Assembly (NCBI RefSeq): GCF_900187945.1
Contig: NZ_FYEH01000009.1
Location: 1 to 64,000, forward strand
Reading direction: 5' to 3'
DNA from: Arboricoccus pini
GTDB taxonomy: Bacteria; Pseudomonadota; Alphaproteobacteria; Geminicoccales; Geminicoccaceae
DNA length: 64,000 nucleotides
The position numbers and the translations under genes were made by a program. This document shows positions 8,137 through 16,922 of this stretch, in pieces. Each line of letters opens with the position of its first letter. Within the stretch, counting starts at the first letter, position 1. Below the pieces are notes generated by a model that ran no database searches, was not told the DNA's origin, and worked only from the letters and a program-made list of their open reading frames with translations.

Positions 8137-9552
8137 ATGCTTGAGGATCGCAGCAATTATACGCTCGAGGACATGGACCGCATGAGCGTGTTCCATCCCT
8201 TGACCTCGATCGAGACCCACATGAAGCAGGGTCCGATGATCATCGAGCAGAGCAAGGGCGTGCGGCTGCGCGACCATAAGGGACGCGAACTCATCGATTG
8301 CGGCGCTGGACTCTGGTGCGTCAATATCGGCTATGGCCGCCCCGAGATCGCCCAGGCCGCCCAGCAGGCCTTCGAGAACCTCAATTACTACCATATCTTC
8401 GGCGGCGCCTCGAACGAGCCGATGATCCGCCTGGCCGACAAGGTACTGACCCTCTTTCGCGAGCGCTCGGGCGCGCCGCAGATGGCCCGCGTCTTCTTCG
8501 GCACGTCGGGCTCGGACGCCAACGACACCAACGCCAAGCTGGTGCGCTACTACAATAATCTTCGCGGCAAGCCCGAGAAGAAGAAGATCATCTCGCGCAC
8601 GGGTGCCTATCACGGCCTGACCACCATGGCGGCAGCGCTCACCGGCATCGACATCTACCACAAGGCCTGGGACCTGGACGGAAGCGGTGTCTTGCACACG
8701 AGCTGCCCGCATTTCTTCCGCTTCGGCCTGCCTGGCGAGACGGAGGAGCAATTCACCGATCGCCTGATCGGCGAGATCGAGGCCATGATCGCGCGCGAGG
8801 GTGCCGAAACGATCGCCGCCTTCATCGCCGAACCGATCATGGGCACCGGGGGCGCCCTCCTGCCGCCCAAGGGCTATTTCGAGAAGCTGCAGCCGATCCT
8901 TGAGAAGAACGACATCCTCTTCATCGCCGATGAGGTGATCACGGGCTTCGGGCGCACCGGCGACTGGTTCGCAACCGGCCTCTATGGCCTCAAGCCCGAC
9001 ATCGTCACCTTGGCCAAGGGCATCACCAGCGCCTATTTCCCGGTCTCGGCCTCGGTGATCTCGCAAAAGATCTGGGACGTGCTCGAGGCGGCCTCGCCGG
9101 AATATGGCCCGGTCATGCATGGGTTTACCTATTCCGGTCACCCGGTCGGCGGCGCCGTCGGTCTCGCCAATCTCAAGATCATGGAAGAGGAAAACCTGCC
9201 GGCGAACGCCGCCAAGGTAGGCTCCTATCTGCGCGAGCAACTCAAGGCGCGCTTCGGCGATCATCCCTATATCGGCGACATTCGAGGCCAGGGCCTGATG
9301 GTGGCGCTCGAATTCGTCGCCGACAAAGCCAAGAAGACCTTCTTCAAGGCCGGTCAGAATCCGCATCGCGTCGTCGCCGGCTACGCGCCCGATAACGGCA
9401 TCATGATCCGCGGCCTGCCCTTCACCGAGACACTGGCCTTCTCGCCGCCGCTCTCGATCACCGAAGGCGACCTCGATCAGGCCATGGACGCCCTGGCCAA
9501 GTCGCTCGAACAGGCCATGCCGGAATTGCGGAAGCTCGCCGCCGAAGCCTGA
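8137..9552 (+). CDS. Class III PLP-dependent aminotransferase (omega-amino acid type)
   Basis: The protein transfers the amino group of a terminal amine or omega-amino acid to a keto acid, using pyridoxal phosphate. With the ATG at 8137, which has CTGGAG about 8 bases upstream, it has 471 residues. The PLP-phosphate-binding loop is GTSGSDAND, the cofactor aspartate is in IADEVITGFGRTG (about D265), and the Schiff-base lysine is in TLAKGITSAY (about K294). HGFTYSGHPVGGAVGLAN is the typical C-terminal active-site segment. An upstream in-frame ATG at 8074 overlaps the TATAAT promoter element and is unlikely. In this cluster it would logically deaminate the omega-amino acid released by lactam opening; that is inference. 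It has its own operator at 8054, and the regulator gene follows. Confidence 0.92.
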   Translation: MLEDRSNYTLEDMDRMSVFHPLTSIETHMKQGPMIIEQSKGVRLRDHKGRELIDCGAGLWCVNIGYGRPEIAQAAQQAFENLNYYHIFGGASNEPMIRLADKVLTLFRERSGAPQMARVFFGTSGSDANDTNAKLVRYYNNLRGKPEKKKIISRTGAYHGLTTMAAALTGIDIYHKAWDLDGSGVLHTSCPHFFRFGLPGETEEQFTDRLIGEIEAMIAREGAETIAAFIAEPIMGTGGALLPPKGYFEKLQPILEKNDILFIADEVITGFGRTGDWFATGLYGLKPDIVTLAKGITSAYFPVSASVISQKIWDVLEAASPEYGPVMHGFTYSGHPVGGAVGLANLKIMEEENLPANAAKVGSYLREQLKARFGDHPYIGDIRGQGLMVALEFVADKAKKTFFKAGQNPHRVVAGYAPDNGIMIRGLPFTETLAFSPPLSITEGDLDQAMDALAKSLEQAMPELRKLAAEA

Positions 9553-9577
9553 TTGCCAGCCCGACCTGGAAGATGGA

Positions 9578-9585
9578 TTTTTTTT
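9578..9585 (+). terminator. Poly-T tract after the aminotransferase gene
   Basis: Eight consecutive T residues lie 26 bases after the stop codon, preceded by only a weak stem (CCAG...CTGG). It could act as a terminator between the aminotransferase and GntR genes, but the hairpin is poor. Confidence 0.3.
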
Positions 9586-9632
9586 AGCAAGATCCGGAAA
9601 AGTGATTGCCCGAGGTTGAGCGTCGCCCTTAG

Positions 9633-10367
9633 ATGATGCCCATGAGAATGAGCATCGCTAGCGATCAGGACGACCTGGCGACACTTCCAGGCGAGGCTGA
9701 GACAGCCGGAATCGACACGACAACACTGGCGCAACAGGTCTATCTCGACCTGGAGAGTCGGATTCTCGGTGGTGAATTACTGCCTGGCGACCGGGTCAGT
9801 CTGCGTGGCCTGGCCGCCACGCTCGGCACCAGCATGCAGCCAGTGCGCGAGGCGGTGGGTCGCTTGGTCGCCGTCCACGCCCTCGAGGTGACACCCAATC
9901 GATCGCTTCGCGTGCCGCCGGTCGACAGAGCCACGACCGATGACATCTGGGCGATGCGGCTTCTCCTCGAGGGGGAGGCCGCCGCCCGCTTCGCCGAACG
10001 TCATCAGGCTGACGAGGCGCGATCACTCTTCGTCCACAGCAAGGTCATGCGCGAAATCCGCTACGGCGTCGATCTCGAGCCGACGATGCGGGCCATCATG
10101 GCCTGGAACCAAGGCCTGGCCGTTGGCTCCGGCTCGCCCCTGCTGATCGAGAATATCGCGAGGCTGCGGCTACGCTACGCGCCCTGGCTCGCCATGGCGC
10201 TCAGCGTGCCCCGCGCTTTCGAGGCACCGTTCCTGCAATTCACTCTGCATATCCAGGACGAACTCGTCCTGGCGCTCGAGGCGGGTGATGCGGCGGCTGC
10301 CCGCCATCTCCGCTGCGCCGACCTCCGCTCGTTCCAGCGCTATCTCTACGGGCGCCTCGACTGGTAG
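9633..10367 (+). CDS. GntR-family transcriptional regulator with FCD-type effector domain
   Basis: This 244-residue protein has a winged helix-turn-helix at about residues 30-95, including ILGGELLPGDRVSLRGLA and the signature PVREAVGRL, and an all-helical FCD-type ligand domain after it. Members bind small carboxylates or amino acids and usually repress catabolic operons near their own gene. It stands alone between the aminotransferase and a convergent hyuA/hyuB operon, in the middle of the four operons that carry the TGTGATCACA palindrome. It is therefore the best candidate for the regulator of that set; this is inference, and no copy of the palindrome lies directly before its own gene. Several nearby methionines (9633, 9642, 9648) make the exact start uncertain. 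Confidence 0.88.
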   Translation: MMPMRMSIASDQDDLATLPGEAETAGIDTTTLAQQVYLDLESRILGGELLPGDRVSLRGLAATLGTSMQPVREAVGRLVAVHALEVTPNRSLRVPPVDRATTDDIWAMRLLLEGEAAARFAERHQADEARSLFVHSKVMREIRYGVDLEPTMRAIMAWNQGLAVGSGSPLLIENIARLRLRYAPWLAMALSVPRAFEAPFLQFTLHIQDELVLALEAGDAAAARHLRCADLRSFQRYLYGRLDW

Positions 10368-10460
10368 GACCCGCGCCGCCAGCTGGACCGTGCCCCTACG
10401 TCGCGTCGAATGGCACTGCGCCTCACCAACCAGCGCCATCGGTCGCCTCATGCTTCGATA

Positions 10461-10476
10461 ATGAATCTTGATTCAT
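10461..10476. repeat. Short palindrome ATGAATC-TT-GATTCAT
   Basis: A 7-base inverted repeat with a 2-base spacer, about 94 bases past the GntR stop codon. Outer bases CGATAA and TTATCG extend the symmetry imperfectly. It may be a weak terminator or a binding site; no function can be assigned. Confidence 0.35.
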
Positions 10477-10580
10477 GAAGTTATCGTGGCCCATAAAGTC
10501 ACGGACCATGCATTGCCGGCATACTCACAAGTAAAAGCATCGATACCGCTCCGCTGGCGATGCGGTGCTCGCAAGAAGTA

Positions 10581-10615
10581 CCGTGCCTGCCGGGCGGGGG
10601 ATCCGGCAGGCACGG
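10581..10615. terminator. Hairpin terminator of the hyuB (pair 2) operon
   Basis: A perfect 13-base stem (10581-10593 with 10603-10615) and 9-base loop lie directly after the hyuB stop codon on the minus strand, followed on that strand by a T-rich TACTTCTTGC. It separates the convergent GntR and hyu transcripts. Confidence 0.75.
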
Positions 10616-10622
10616 GTGCCGA

Positions 10623-12572
10623 CTATTCACCTGCGAGGTCGACAACGCTTCCATAGTCGTTCGCCGCGGCTTTCGCACTCACATAACCTTCCGCAACATC
10701 CTCCAGGATGGCTGCGGGGTCGCGTTCGGCGGGGTTCCCATAACCTCCTCCCCCCGGCGTGACCAAAAGAACACGATCGCCGGGCTCGAAGGTCACGTTG
10801 GCGTATTTCGACGACGAGACCTTGCCGTAGAGTTCCCGGACCGTCAGCCACTCATCGGCCCCGGCCTTCTGGATCAAAGTGCCGCCATTGCCCCCCGGCT
10901 GCCCGCCCATGAGGGGAAACGGCTTGACCTCGTGGCGATCCGAACACTGGCTGCCCGTGATCGGCACGGCCGTCATCAGGAGCGATCGCTGGAAGCCCAG
11001 GCCGCCCCGCCATTTGCCGGCCCCGCCCGAATCCTGGATCAGCTCGCAGCGTTCGACACGCAGTGGAAAGCGGGTCTCGAAGACTTCCGTCGGATTGAAA
11101 CGGCAATTGCCGTTGATGGCGTTGACGCAGTCGTTGCCGTCATGGCCAAAACGCCCACCCCAACCGCCCGACATGATGTCGTAGCAGGCAAAATACTCGT
11201 CATGATCCGGGTGGTTGCCGCCAAAGACGAAATTCGTACTGGTGCAGCTCTCGGCCGCCATCGCCCGCTCCGGCACGCAGGCAGACATGGCGCCTATGAC
11301 GATGTTGGCGAGCCTTGGATGCGTTTCCGTGTTGCCCGCCACGAGCGGCCCTGGATAGTCGACATTCACCACCTTGAAGGGCGGCGCCACGACGCGGATC
11401 GGCCGGAACGCGCCCGAGTTCTTGGGAATCGAGGGATCGGTGACGTGAAGGATGCCGTTATAGGTAGCCCCCGTGGTGACGCCCAAAGTGGCGTTGATGG
11501 GCCCCTTGGCCTGGATCGAGCTCCGCCGATAATCGGCGACGACCTCGTTGCCCTGCACATGGATGTCGACGGCAACGGTATAGGGCTTGTTCTCGATACC
11601 GTCATTCTCGAGGACATCCTCAAAGCCGTAAACGCCATCGGGGAAAGCCTCGAGCTCGGCCCGCATGCGCCGCTCGGCATAGTCCATGAGGTCTTCACAT
11701 GTCTGCTTGAAGACGTCCTTGCCGTATTTTTTGACGATCTGGACGATGCGGTCGGCGCCCAGCTGAACCGAGCCCATCATGGCGCGAAGGTCGCCATAGC
11801 TCTGCCTGGCCGTGCGCGTATTGGCGAGGATCAGCTTCCAGACCTCGTCGACGTCCTTGCCGGCCTTCATGATCTTGACCGGCGGCACACGCATGCCCTC
11901 GTGGAAGATCTCGGTGGCCTCGCCGCAGAAGGCGCCCGGGACCATGCCGCCAATCTCGGCTATATGTCCGATGCAGACGGCAAAGCCCAAGAGCTCGCCA
12001 TCGACGAAGAAAGGCTTGAAGAAGGTGTGTTCCGGGCAGTGCAGCCCGCCCCGGTAGGGATCGTTGTGGAGCAGGATGTCGCCCTCCTCCAGCGTCTCGA
12101 AGGGGATTTCCTGCGCACAGGTCTTGATCAAGAGCGGCATGCCGCCGATCATCGTCGGGCAGAACTCCGCACAGGCGATCATGTCGCCCTTGGCGTCCGC
12201 CAGCGCGCAGGTGAAGTCCAGCCCCTCGTTGAAGATCGTCGAGTAGGAGGTCTTCATGAGCAGGATGCCCATCTCCCGGCAGATCGACACCATGGTCGAA
12301 TCCAGGATGTTCATGGTCACCATGTCCAAGGGCGCCAGACGCTCGCCGCGTTGCGGATAGGCCGCCTCGAAGGGAAGCCTAACGTGCTCGATCGCCAGCC
12401 TGGGAGCTGGCTCGCCCGCGGTCTTCTTGCCGTTCCAGGTGACGCACCAGTCCGAGCAGAAGAGATGCGCCGATCCCTTGCCCGTGCGCACGCCGTCGCC
12501 ATAGACCAGCATGCCGCAATTGGCGCATTTGAGGTATTTCTCGACGTAGTAGCCGTTCTCGGAAAGCTTCAT
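10623..12572 (-). CDS. hyuB: Hydantoinase/oxoprolinase subunit B (pair 2) with an N-terminal four-cysteine module
   Basis: The 649-residue protein is a HyuB subunit with landmarks LLHNDPYRGGLHCPEHT and the C-terminal GGGGYGNPAERDP. Unlike the other two HyuB proteins here, the conserved domain starts only near residue 75. It is preceded by a segment with C16-x2-C19 and C39-x3-C43 (KCANCGM and FCSDWC), which looks like a small zinc-binding or iron-binding knuckle. Its start at 12572 lies 10 bases after the hyuA stop, with a GAGGAG-type ribosome site, so the two are co-translated. Acetone carboxylase and related HyuA/B-family enzymes use an extra metal-binding subunit, so the module could be a fused counterpart; this is speculation. 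It is the last gene of the operon, followed by a strong hairpin. Confidence 0.91.
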   Translation of the reverse strand: MKLSENGYYVEKYLKCANCGMLVYGDGVRTGKGSAHLFCSDWCVTWNGKKTAGEPAPRLAIEHVRLPFEAAYPQRGERLAPLDMVTMNILDSTMVSICREMGILLMKTSYSTIFNEGLDFTCALADAKGDMIACAEFCPTMIGGMPLLIKTCAQEIPFETLEEGDILLHNDPYRGGLHCPEHTFFKPFFVDGELLGFAVCIGHIAEIGGMVPGAFCGEATEIFHEGMRVPPVKIMKAGKDVDEVWKLILANTRTARQSYGDLRAMMGSVQLGADRIVQIVKKYGKDVFKQTCEDLMDYAERRMRAELEAFPDGVYGFEDVLENDGIENKPYTVAVDIHVQGNEVVADYRRSSIQAKGPINATLGVTTGATYNGILHVTDPSIPKNSGAFRPIRVVAPPFKVVNVDYPGPLVAGNTETHPRLANIVIGAMSACVPERAMAAESCTSTNFVFGGNHPDHDEYFACYDIMSGGWGGRFGHDGNDCVNAINGNCRFNPTEVFETRFPLRVERCELIQDSGGAGKWRGGLGFQRSLLMTAVPITGSQCSDRHEVKPFPLMGGQPGGNGGTLIQKAGADEWLTVRELYGKVSSSKYANVTFEPGDRVLLVTPGGGGYGNPAERDPAAILEDVAEGYVSAKAAANDYGSVVDLAGE

Positions 12573-12582
12573 CGTCTCCTCC

Positions 12583-14607
12583 TCAGGCCTTGGGCGTTTC
12601 GATGAGCAGATGGCCGTAATCGTCGACGGTCAGCGTCTGGCCCGGACAGATCACCGTGACCGAGGCCGGCTCCTCGACGACGACCGGTCCCTTCAGCTTC
12701 TGGCCGGCGCCAAGCGCGGCGCGGTCATAGACCGGCACCTCGAAGGTACCTTGCACATAGCCCACCTGCCGATGCGCGCGCGGTACGGGCAGGCCCTCGG
12801 CCGCCTTCAGGCGCGGCATCTCGGGCAGCGTGCCCGCCGAGACCGCCGTCACGCCGAAATTGACGATCTCGATGATCTCGCCCGGATTGTTGAAGCCGAA
12901 ACGGGCTTTGTGCGTGTCGTGGAAGGCCTGCCAGAGCCGTTCCGGGTGACCAAGATCGCTCTCCTGGACCGCGAGCTCGAGCTCGTAATTCTGGCCCAGA
13001 TAACGCATCTCGAGATTACGCGCGACGACGATATCGTCGGCAAATCCCTGCCCGTCCAGCTGGCCCACGGCCTCGGCCACGAGCGAGCTCATGATCTCCA
13101 CTGCCCGTGCTGGATCATAGAGGTTGCTGGTGAGCTGCGCGGTGCGATGCCGGTCCACCCGGGCATTGGTCATGATGAAGCCGAAGGCCGAGAACTGGCC
13201 TGGATGATTGGGCACGATGCCGCGCGGAATGCCCATCTCCTCCATGAGCTCGCCCACATGCAACGGCCCGGCACCGCCAAAAGTGCAAAGCGTGAAGTCG
13301 CGCGGATCAAGGCCGCCCTCGATCAGGACGGAGCGCAGGGCCCCCACCATGTTGGTATTGGCGATCCGCACGATGGCCAGAGCCGCCTGCTCGATGCTCT
13401 GGCCCAGGGGCTCGGCGACGGTCGCAATCGCCTGGCGCGCCCGGGCGACATCGAGCAACATGCGCCCGCCCAGGAAATTATCGGCCGCGATCCGCCCCAG
13501 GATCAGATTGGCATCCGTGACAGTCGGCCATTCGCCCTTGCCGTAGCAAGCAGGCCCCGGATTGGCCCCGGCACTCTGCGGCCCGACCCGCAGCATGCCC
13601 CCTTTATCGATCCAGGCGATCGAGCCGCCGCCCGCACCGATGGTACGGATGTCGATGATGGGGATCTGGATCGGCACACCCCACTCGATCTCGAAAGCAG
13701 TGGTGAAGCGCTCCTGCCCATCAATGATCACCGAGACGTCGGTCGAGGTGCCGCCCATGTCGAGCGTCACCAGATGGTCGATCCCGGTCAGCCGGGCGAC
13801 GTGCCGGCTGGCGATGACTCCGCCCGTCGGCCCCGAGACGACGAGGTTGACCGGCGCTTCAGCCGCCGCCCCGAGCGTCATCTCGCCGCCATTGGATTTG
13901 ATGACGACGGCCGGCGCCTTGAATCCGGCCTCGTCCAGCCGCCGACGCATCGAGCCCATCTGCCGGCTGACGACGGGCTTTAGATAGGCATCGGCCAGTA
14001 CGGTCGAGGCGCGCTCATATTCCTTCCATTTGGGCAGGACCTCGTAGGAGATCGAGATCGGCATCTCGGGCAGGATCTCGCTCAAGATCTCCTTGATACG
14101 GATCTCGTGCGCCGGGTTCAGGTAGGAAAAAAGCGTGCAGACGGCCACCGCCTGGATCTCAGGATCGGCCTTGATCGCCCGGCCCAGGGCCCTGACCTCG
14201 GCATCGTCCAGGGGCTTGAGCACCTGGCCATATTTGTCGATCCGCTCGTCGAGCTCGAAGCAATGCCGCCGCTTGGCGAGCGGCTTCGGCTTTACCCAGC
14301 TCATGTCGTAGTGGAACTTGCGATTACCGCGCTGGATGAAGATGACGTCCTTAAAGCCCATGGTGGTCACATAGGCGACCGTGGCCCCCTTGCGCTCCAG
14401 CATGGCGTTGGTGGCGACAGTCGTGCCCAGCCTGATATGACCGACCGCGTCGCCGTCCTCGTAGCGCTTCAGGCCCGAAACGATGCCAACCACCGGATCG
14501 GTCGGCACCGAGAGCTCCTTCCAGACCACGACCTCCTGCGTCTCCCGGTCATAGGCGACGAAGTCGGTAAACGTCCCGCCCACGTCGATTCCCAGCGCGT
14601 AACGCAT
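12583..14607 (-). CDS. hyuA: Hydantoinase/oxoprolinase subunit A (pair 2)
   Basis: The 674-residue ATPase subunit has DVGGTFTD at residues 8-15, the second phosphate motif LDMGGTSTDVSV in the middle, VGAGGGSIAW-type sequence (TIGAGGGSIAW), and the CTFGGAGPLHVGELMEE segment near residue 430. It pairs with the HyuB encoded 10 bases downstream. The ATG at 14607 has GGGAGGCAGGATAG in front. It is the second gene of a minus-strand operon that begins with an ABC binding-protein gene, which suggests that the imported compound is the substrate of this pair. A hairpin with a T-rich tail in the 59-base gap may lower its expression relative to the binding protein. Confidence 0.93.
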   Translation of the reverse strand: MRYALGIDVGGTFTDFVAYDRETQEVVVWKELSVPTDPVVGIVSGLKRYEDGDAVGHIRLGTTVATNAMLERKGATVAYVTTMGFKDVIFIQRGNRKFHYDMSWVKPKPLAKRRHCFELDERIDKYGQVLKPLDDAEVRALGRAIKADPEIQAVAVCTLFSYLNPAHEIRIKEILSEILPEMPISISYEVLPKWKEYERASTVLADAYLKPVVSRQMGSMRRRLDEAGFKAPAVVIKSNGGEMTLGAAAEAPVNLVVSGPTGGVIASRHVARLTGIDHLVTLDMGGTSTDVSVIIDGQERFTTAFEIEWGVPIQIPIIDIRTIGAGGGSIAWIDKGGMLRVGPQSAGANPGPACYGKGEWPTVTDANLILGRIAADNFLGGRMLLDVARARQAIATVAEPLGQSIEQAALAIVRIANTNMVGALRSVLIEGGLDPRDFTLCTFGGAGPLHVGELMEEMGIPRGIVPNHPGQFSAFGFIMTNARVDRHRTAQLTSNLYDPARAVEIMSSLVAEAVGQLDGQGFADDIVVARNLEMRYLGQNYELELAVQESDLGHPERLWQAFHDTHKARFGFNNPGEIIEIVNFGVTAVSAGTLPEMPRLKAAEGLPVPRAHRQVGYVQGTFEVPVYDRAALGAGQKLKGPVVVEEPASVTVICPGQTLTVDDYGHLLIETPKA

Positions 14608-14636
14608 CTATCCTGCCTCCCGTGGAGAAGAAGAAA

Positions 14637-14659
14637 GGGCCGCATCGGCGGCGCGGCCC
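14637..14659 (-). terminator. Attenuator-like hairpin between binding-protein gene and hyuA
   Basis: On the minus strand GGGCCGC pairs with GCGGCCC across a 9-base loop, followed by TTTCTTCTTCT. It lies just after the binding-protein stop codon and would reduce read-through into hyuA. Confidence 0.6.
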
Positions 14660-14666
14660 GTCGCGA

Positions 14667-15872
14667 TCAGTTGGTCTTGAGGCGATAGAGCACAGCCGGC
14701 GGCACCGGCTCGTCGATCCGCCACTGATCGATCACCTGCCCCTTGCCGCTGCCAACCATGGCGATCAGCTCAAGCGGTTGATCTTGGATATGCAGCTTGT
14801 TCGTGAAGGTACGTGGCCCGAGCAGCGTCGGCTCGTCCTTGTAGCTCTCCATGACCTTTGTCACGGCGGCAGCATCGGTCGTCCCAGCCTTGGTCACGGC
14901 CTTGCCCCAGAGGTCGAGCCAGGCATAGATCGGATAGGCATATTGCGAGGCCGGCGCGGAGCCGTATTTCTCGGCATAGGCCTTGGTCAGCGCATTCACT
15001 TCGGGCCTCGGATCGTCGCCATAGGATGAGGCCTGGATTGGCACGTAGAAATCCTTCAGGTTCGGCACGGCCGTCTGCCAGTAGAGGCCATCCATCGACT
15101 GAGAGCCGAACACCGGAATGTCGATGCCCGCCCCCCGGATCTGCCTCAGCGCCGAGCCGGCCCCCGGCATCGACGAGCAGAGCATGATGACATCGACCTT
15201 GGTCTGCGCGTTCACGCCGCGAAAGCGCGTGATCTGCGAGGCAAGGGACGTGTCCGCACCCTTGAATGTGTCGCGGCCGACGATCGTGCCGCCTACTTTC
15301 GGATACGCCCAGTCGAAGCCGGCACAGGCCGACTTATTATATTCCAGGCTCTCGTCCAGGATCACGTAGGCGGTTTTGAACTGCTTCTTCTTCATGCCCC
15401 ACTGCGCCATGGTCGCCCCTTCGACCTGGGCGGCGTTGGACGAGGTGAAGGAGAAAGGGCCGACGCCCATGACACCCGCCTTGGGATCGCCGGCGCAGAG
15501 AAAGACCGACATGATCTTCGCCTGCTGCGCCTGAAGAGCGGCAGGGGCGCCGAAATCATAGTCGCAGGTCGCAAAGACGAGGGCAGCGCCGTCATGGACC
15601 ACTCGCTGCCCCGCCTTCGCACCCTCGACGCGATCGGATTTCGTATCCGCCATCACGGCCTTGAGCTGCTTGCCCAACAGGCCGCCTTTGGCGTTCGTCT
15701 GGTCGATCCAGAGTTGCGCCATCTTGGTGGAATCGCCGTCATAGGCCGCCATGTCACCCGAGGTGGCCACAGCAAAGCCCATCACGATATCGTCGGCAGC
15801 ACGACCCTGGACGGGGTTCAGCGCTAGCATCGCGGCAATAGCCGCGATGCCCGCCCACTTGCGATGCATCAT
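14667..15872 (-). CDS. Branched-chain-type ABC transporter substrate-binding protein
   Basis: This periplasmic type I binding protein has 401 residues from the ATG at 15872 (AGAGGGAC lies upstream). The frame stays open to 16340, but those residues would cover the operator region and are not protein-like. Residues 1-26 form a signal peptide (basic MMHRKW, hydrophobic core, cleavage near GRAADD). The mature protein shows the Leu/Ile/Val-receptor pattern: VMGFAVATSGDMAAY at the start, an NAKGGLLGK element, and later a VPIQ...NALTKAYAEKYG region. The divergent plus-strand operon encodes the two ATPases and two permeases that complete the importer. It is followed by hyuA and hyuB, so the ligand is probably a cyclic amide or a derivative (inference). 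Confidence 0.9.
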   Translation of the reverse strand: MMHRKWAGIAAIAAMLALNPVQGRAADDIVMGFAVATSGDMAAYDGDSTKMAQLWIDQTNAKGGLLGKQLKAVMADTKSDRVEGAKAGQRVVHDGAALVFATCDYDFGAPAALQAQQAKIMSVFLCAGDPKAGVMGVGPFSFTSSNAAQVEGATMAQWGMKKKQFKTAYVILDESLEYNKSACAGFDWAYPKVGGTIVGRDTFKGADTSLASQITRFRGVNAQTKVDVIMLCSSMPGAGSALRQIRGAGIDIPVFGSQSMDGLYWQTAVPNLKDFYVPIQASSYGDDPRPEVNALTKAYAEKYGSAPASQYAYPIYAWLDLWGKAVTKAGTTDAAAVTKVMESYKDEPTLLGPRTFTNKLHIQDQPLELIAMVGSGKGQVIDQWRIDEPVPPAVLYRLKTN

Positions 15873-16090
15873 AAGCTTGTCCCTCTTTGACTGGAGGCCG
15901 ATCGCGGCCAAACTGCAAGTCCTGTTCCACTTCTCCCGCCAATGCGGAGGCAAGCGCGGAACCGCGCCCCCTGACGGCCCCGCCTTCTCCGTCCCCGGGT
16001 AATTGCATGGTTCTTGCAGTACCCACGACAGACAGGTTCGACAGCGCGGCGGGAGACGCTTGCAACCACTCTCCCGCTGAGCGCGCAATT

Positions 16091-16100
16091 TGTGATCACA
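16091..16100. promoter_or_regulatory. Palindromic operator TGTGATCACA, copy 3
   Basis: In the divergent region between the binding-protein/hyuA/hyuB operon (-) and the ABC importer operon (+), 21 bases before the ATPase start at 16122. It is identical to the copies at 4003, 8054 and 24732. Confidence 0.72.
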
Positions 16101-16121
16101 GCTTATGCGGGTGGCGTCGAA

Positions 16122-16922
16122 ATGATCACCAGACCGAGTCGGACCGCGCCTGGCGTCGACCAGCCTCTGGCCGCCAGCCTGCGAGCGGAGAACATCTCCG
16201 TCCGCTTCGGCGGCCTTGCAGCCATCAGCGAGGTGACGCTGGCCCTGGAGCGCGGCCACATCCTGGGTCTGATCGGCCCGAATGGCGCCGGCAAGACCAC
16301 GCTCGTCAATTGCCTGACCGGCTTTCAGGCGCCAACCCACGGCCGCGTCCTCCTGGCGGACGCTCCCACGCTAGGCTGGACGGCCGAGCATTTCCGCCGC
16401 GCCGGCGTCGCGCGCACCTTCCAGGCGGGACGGCTCTTCAAGGCCCTGAGCGTCGTTGAGAATATCGAGGTGACCGGTGCCGGGCTCGGCCTCAGCCGCA
16501 GGCGGGCAAGGTCACTGGCCCTGGAACTCCTGGCGTGGCTCAAGCTCGACGACAAGGCCGAGACCCTGGCAGGTGCCCTGGCCTATACCGACGAGCGCCG
16601 GGTCGGCATCGCCCGGGCGCTGCTATTGGGCCCGGCCTTCCTCCTCCTGGACGAGCCGGCCGCCGGCATGTCGGATGCAGAGAGCGACGAGCTCTCCAGC
16701 CTGGTCAAGGCCATTCCCAAGACGTTCGAATGCGGTGTCCTCCTGATCGAGCACAATATGCGCATGGTCATGGATACCTGCGAGATGATCCATGTGCTGG
16801 ACAGCGGCCGTACCATCGCTGAAGGCACGCCCGCGCAGATCCAGAAGAACAAGGCGGTCATCGCCTCCTATCTGGGCGGCGAGGGCGAGAAGCAACTCGA
16901 GATCATGGAGGAAGGACATTGA
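16122..16922 (+). CDS. ABC transporter ATP-binding protein, LivG type, with degenerate signature motif
   Basis: The protein is one of two ATPases of a branched-chain-type importer. From the ATG at 16122 it has 266 residues. The open frame extends to 16014 but would include the operator, so the downstream start is chosen; its ribosome site is weak. Walker A is GPNGAGKT (52-59) and Walker B is FLLLDEPAAGM. The ABC signature, normally LSYGxQR in LivG proteins, reads LAYTDERR here, so the conserved glycine is lost. The H-loop LLIEHNM is intact. The stop codon overlaps the start of the next ATPase gene (TGATG). With the divergent binding protein, this operon probably imports the substrate of the HyuA/B enzymes. 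Confidence 0.9.
   Translation: MITRPSRTAPGVDQPLAASLRAENISVRFGGLAAISEVTLALERGHILGLIGPNGAGKTTLVNCLTGFQAPTHGRVLLADAPTLGWTAEHFRRAGVARTFQAGRLFKALSVVENIEVTGAGLGLSRRRARSLALELLAWLKLDDKAETLAGALAYTDERRVGIARALLLGPAFLLLDEPAAGMSDAESDELSSLVKAIPKTFECGVLLIEHNMRMVMDTCEMIHVLDSGRTIAEGTPAQIQKNKAVIASYLGGEGEKQLEIMEEGH

Noticed and set aside
8934-8945. GTGATCAC inside the aminotransferase gene as a fifth operator
   Set aside because: It lacks the outer T/A pair and following G of the four promoter copies and is explained by the conserved codons of DEVITGF.
10560-12605. Long open frame (681 codons) on the plus strand opposite hyuB pair 2, and similar long frames opposite the other hyu and dehydrogenase genes
   Set aside because: Antisense frames are routinely open in GC-rich DNA; the translation is low-complexity Arg/Asp/Gly/His-rich with no family resemblance, while the minus strand encodes a clear HyuB.
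16014-16121. Upstream start for the LivG-type ATPase
   Set aside because: The extra 36 residues are not conserved and would put the TGTGATCACA operator inside the coding region.
15873-16340. N-terminal extension of the binding-protein frame up to 16340
   Set aside because: The signal peptide and ribosome site place the start at 15872; the extension would run through the operator and the divergent ATPase gene.
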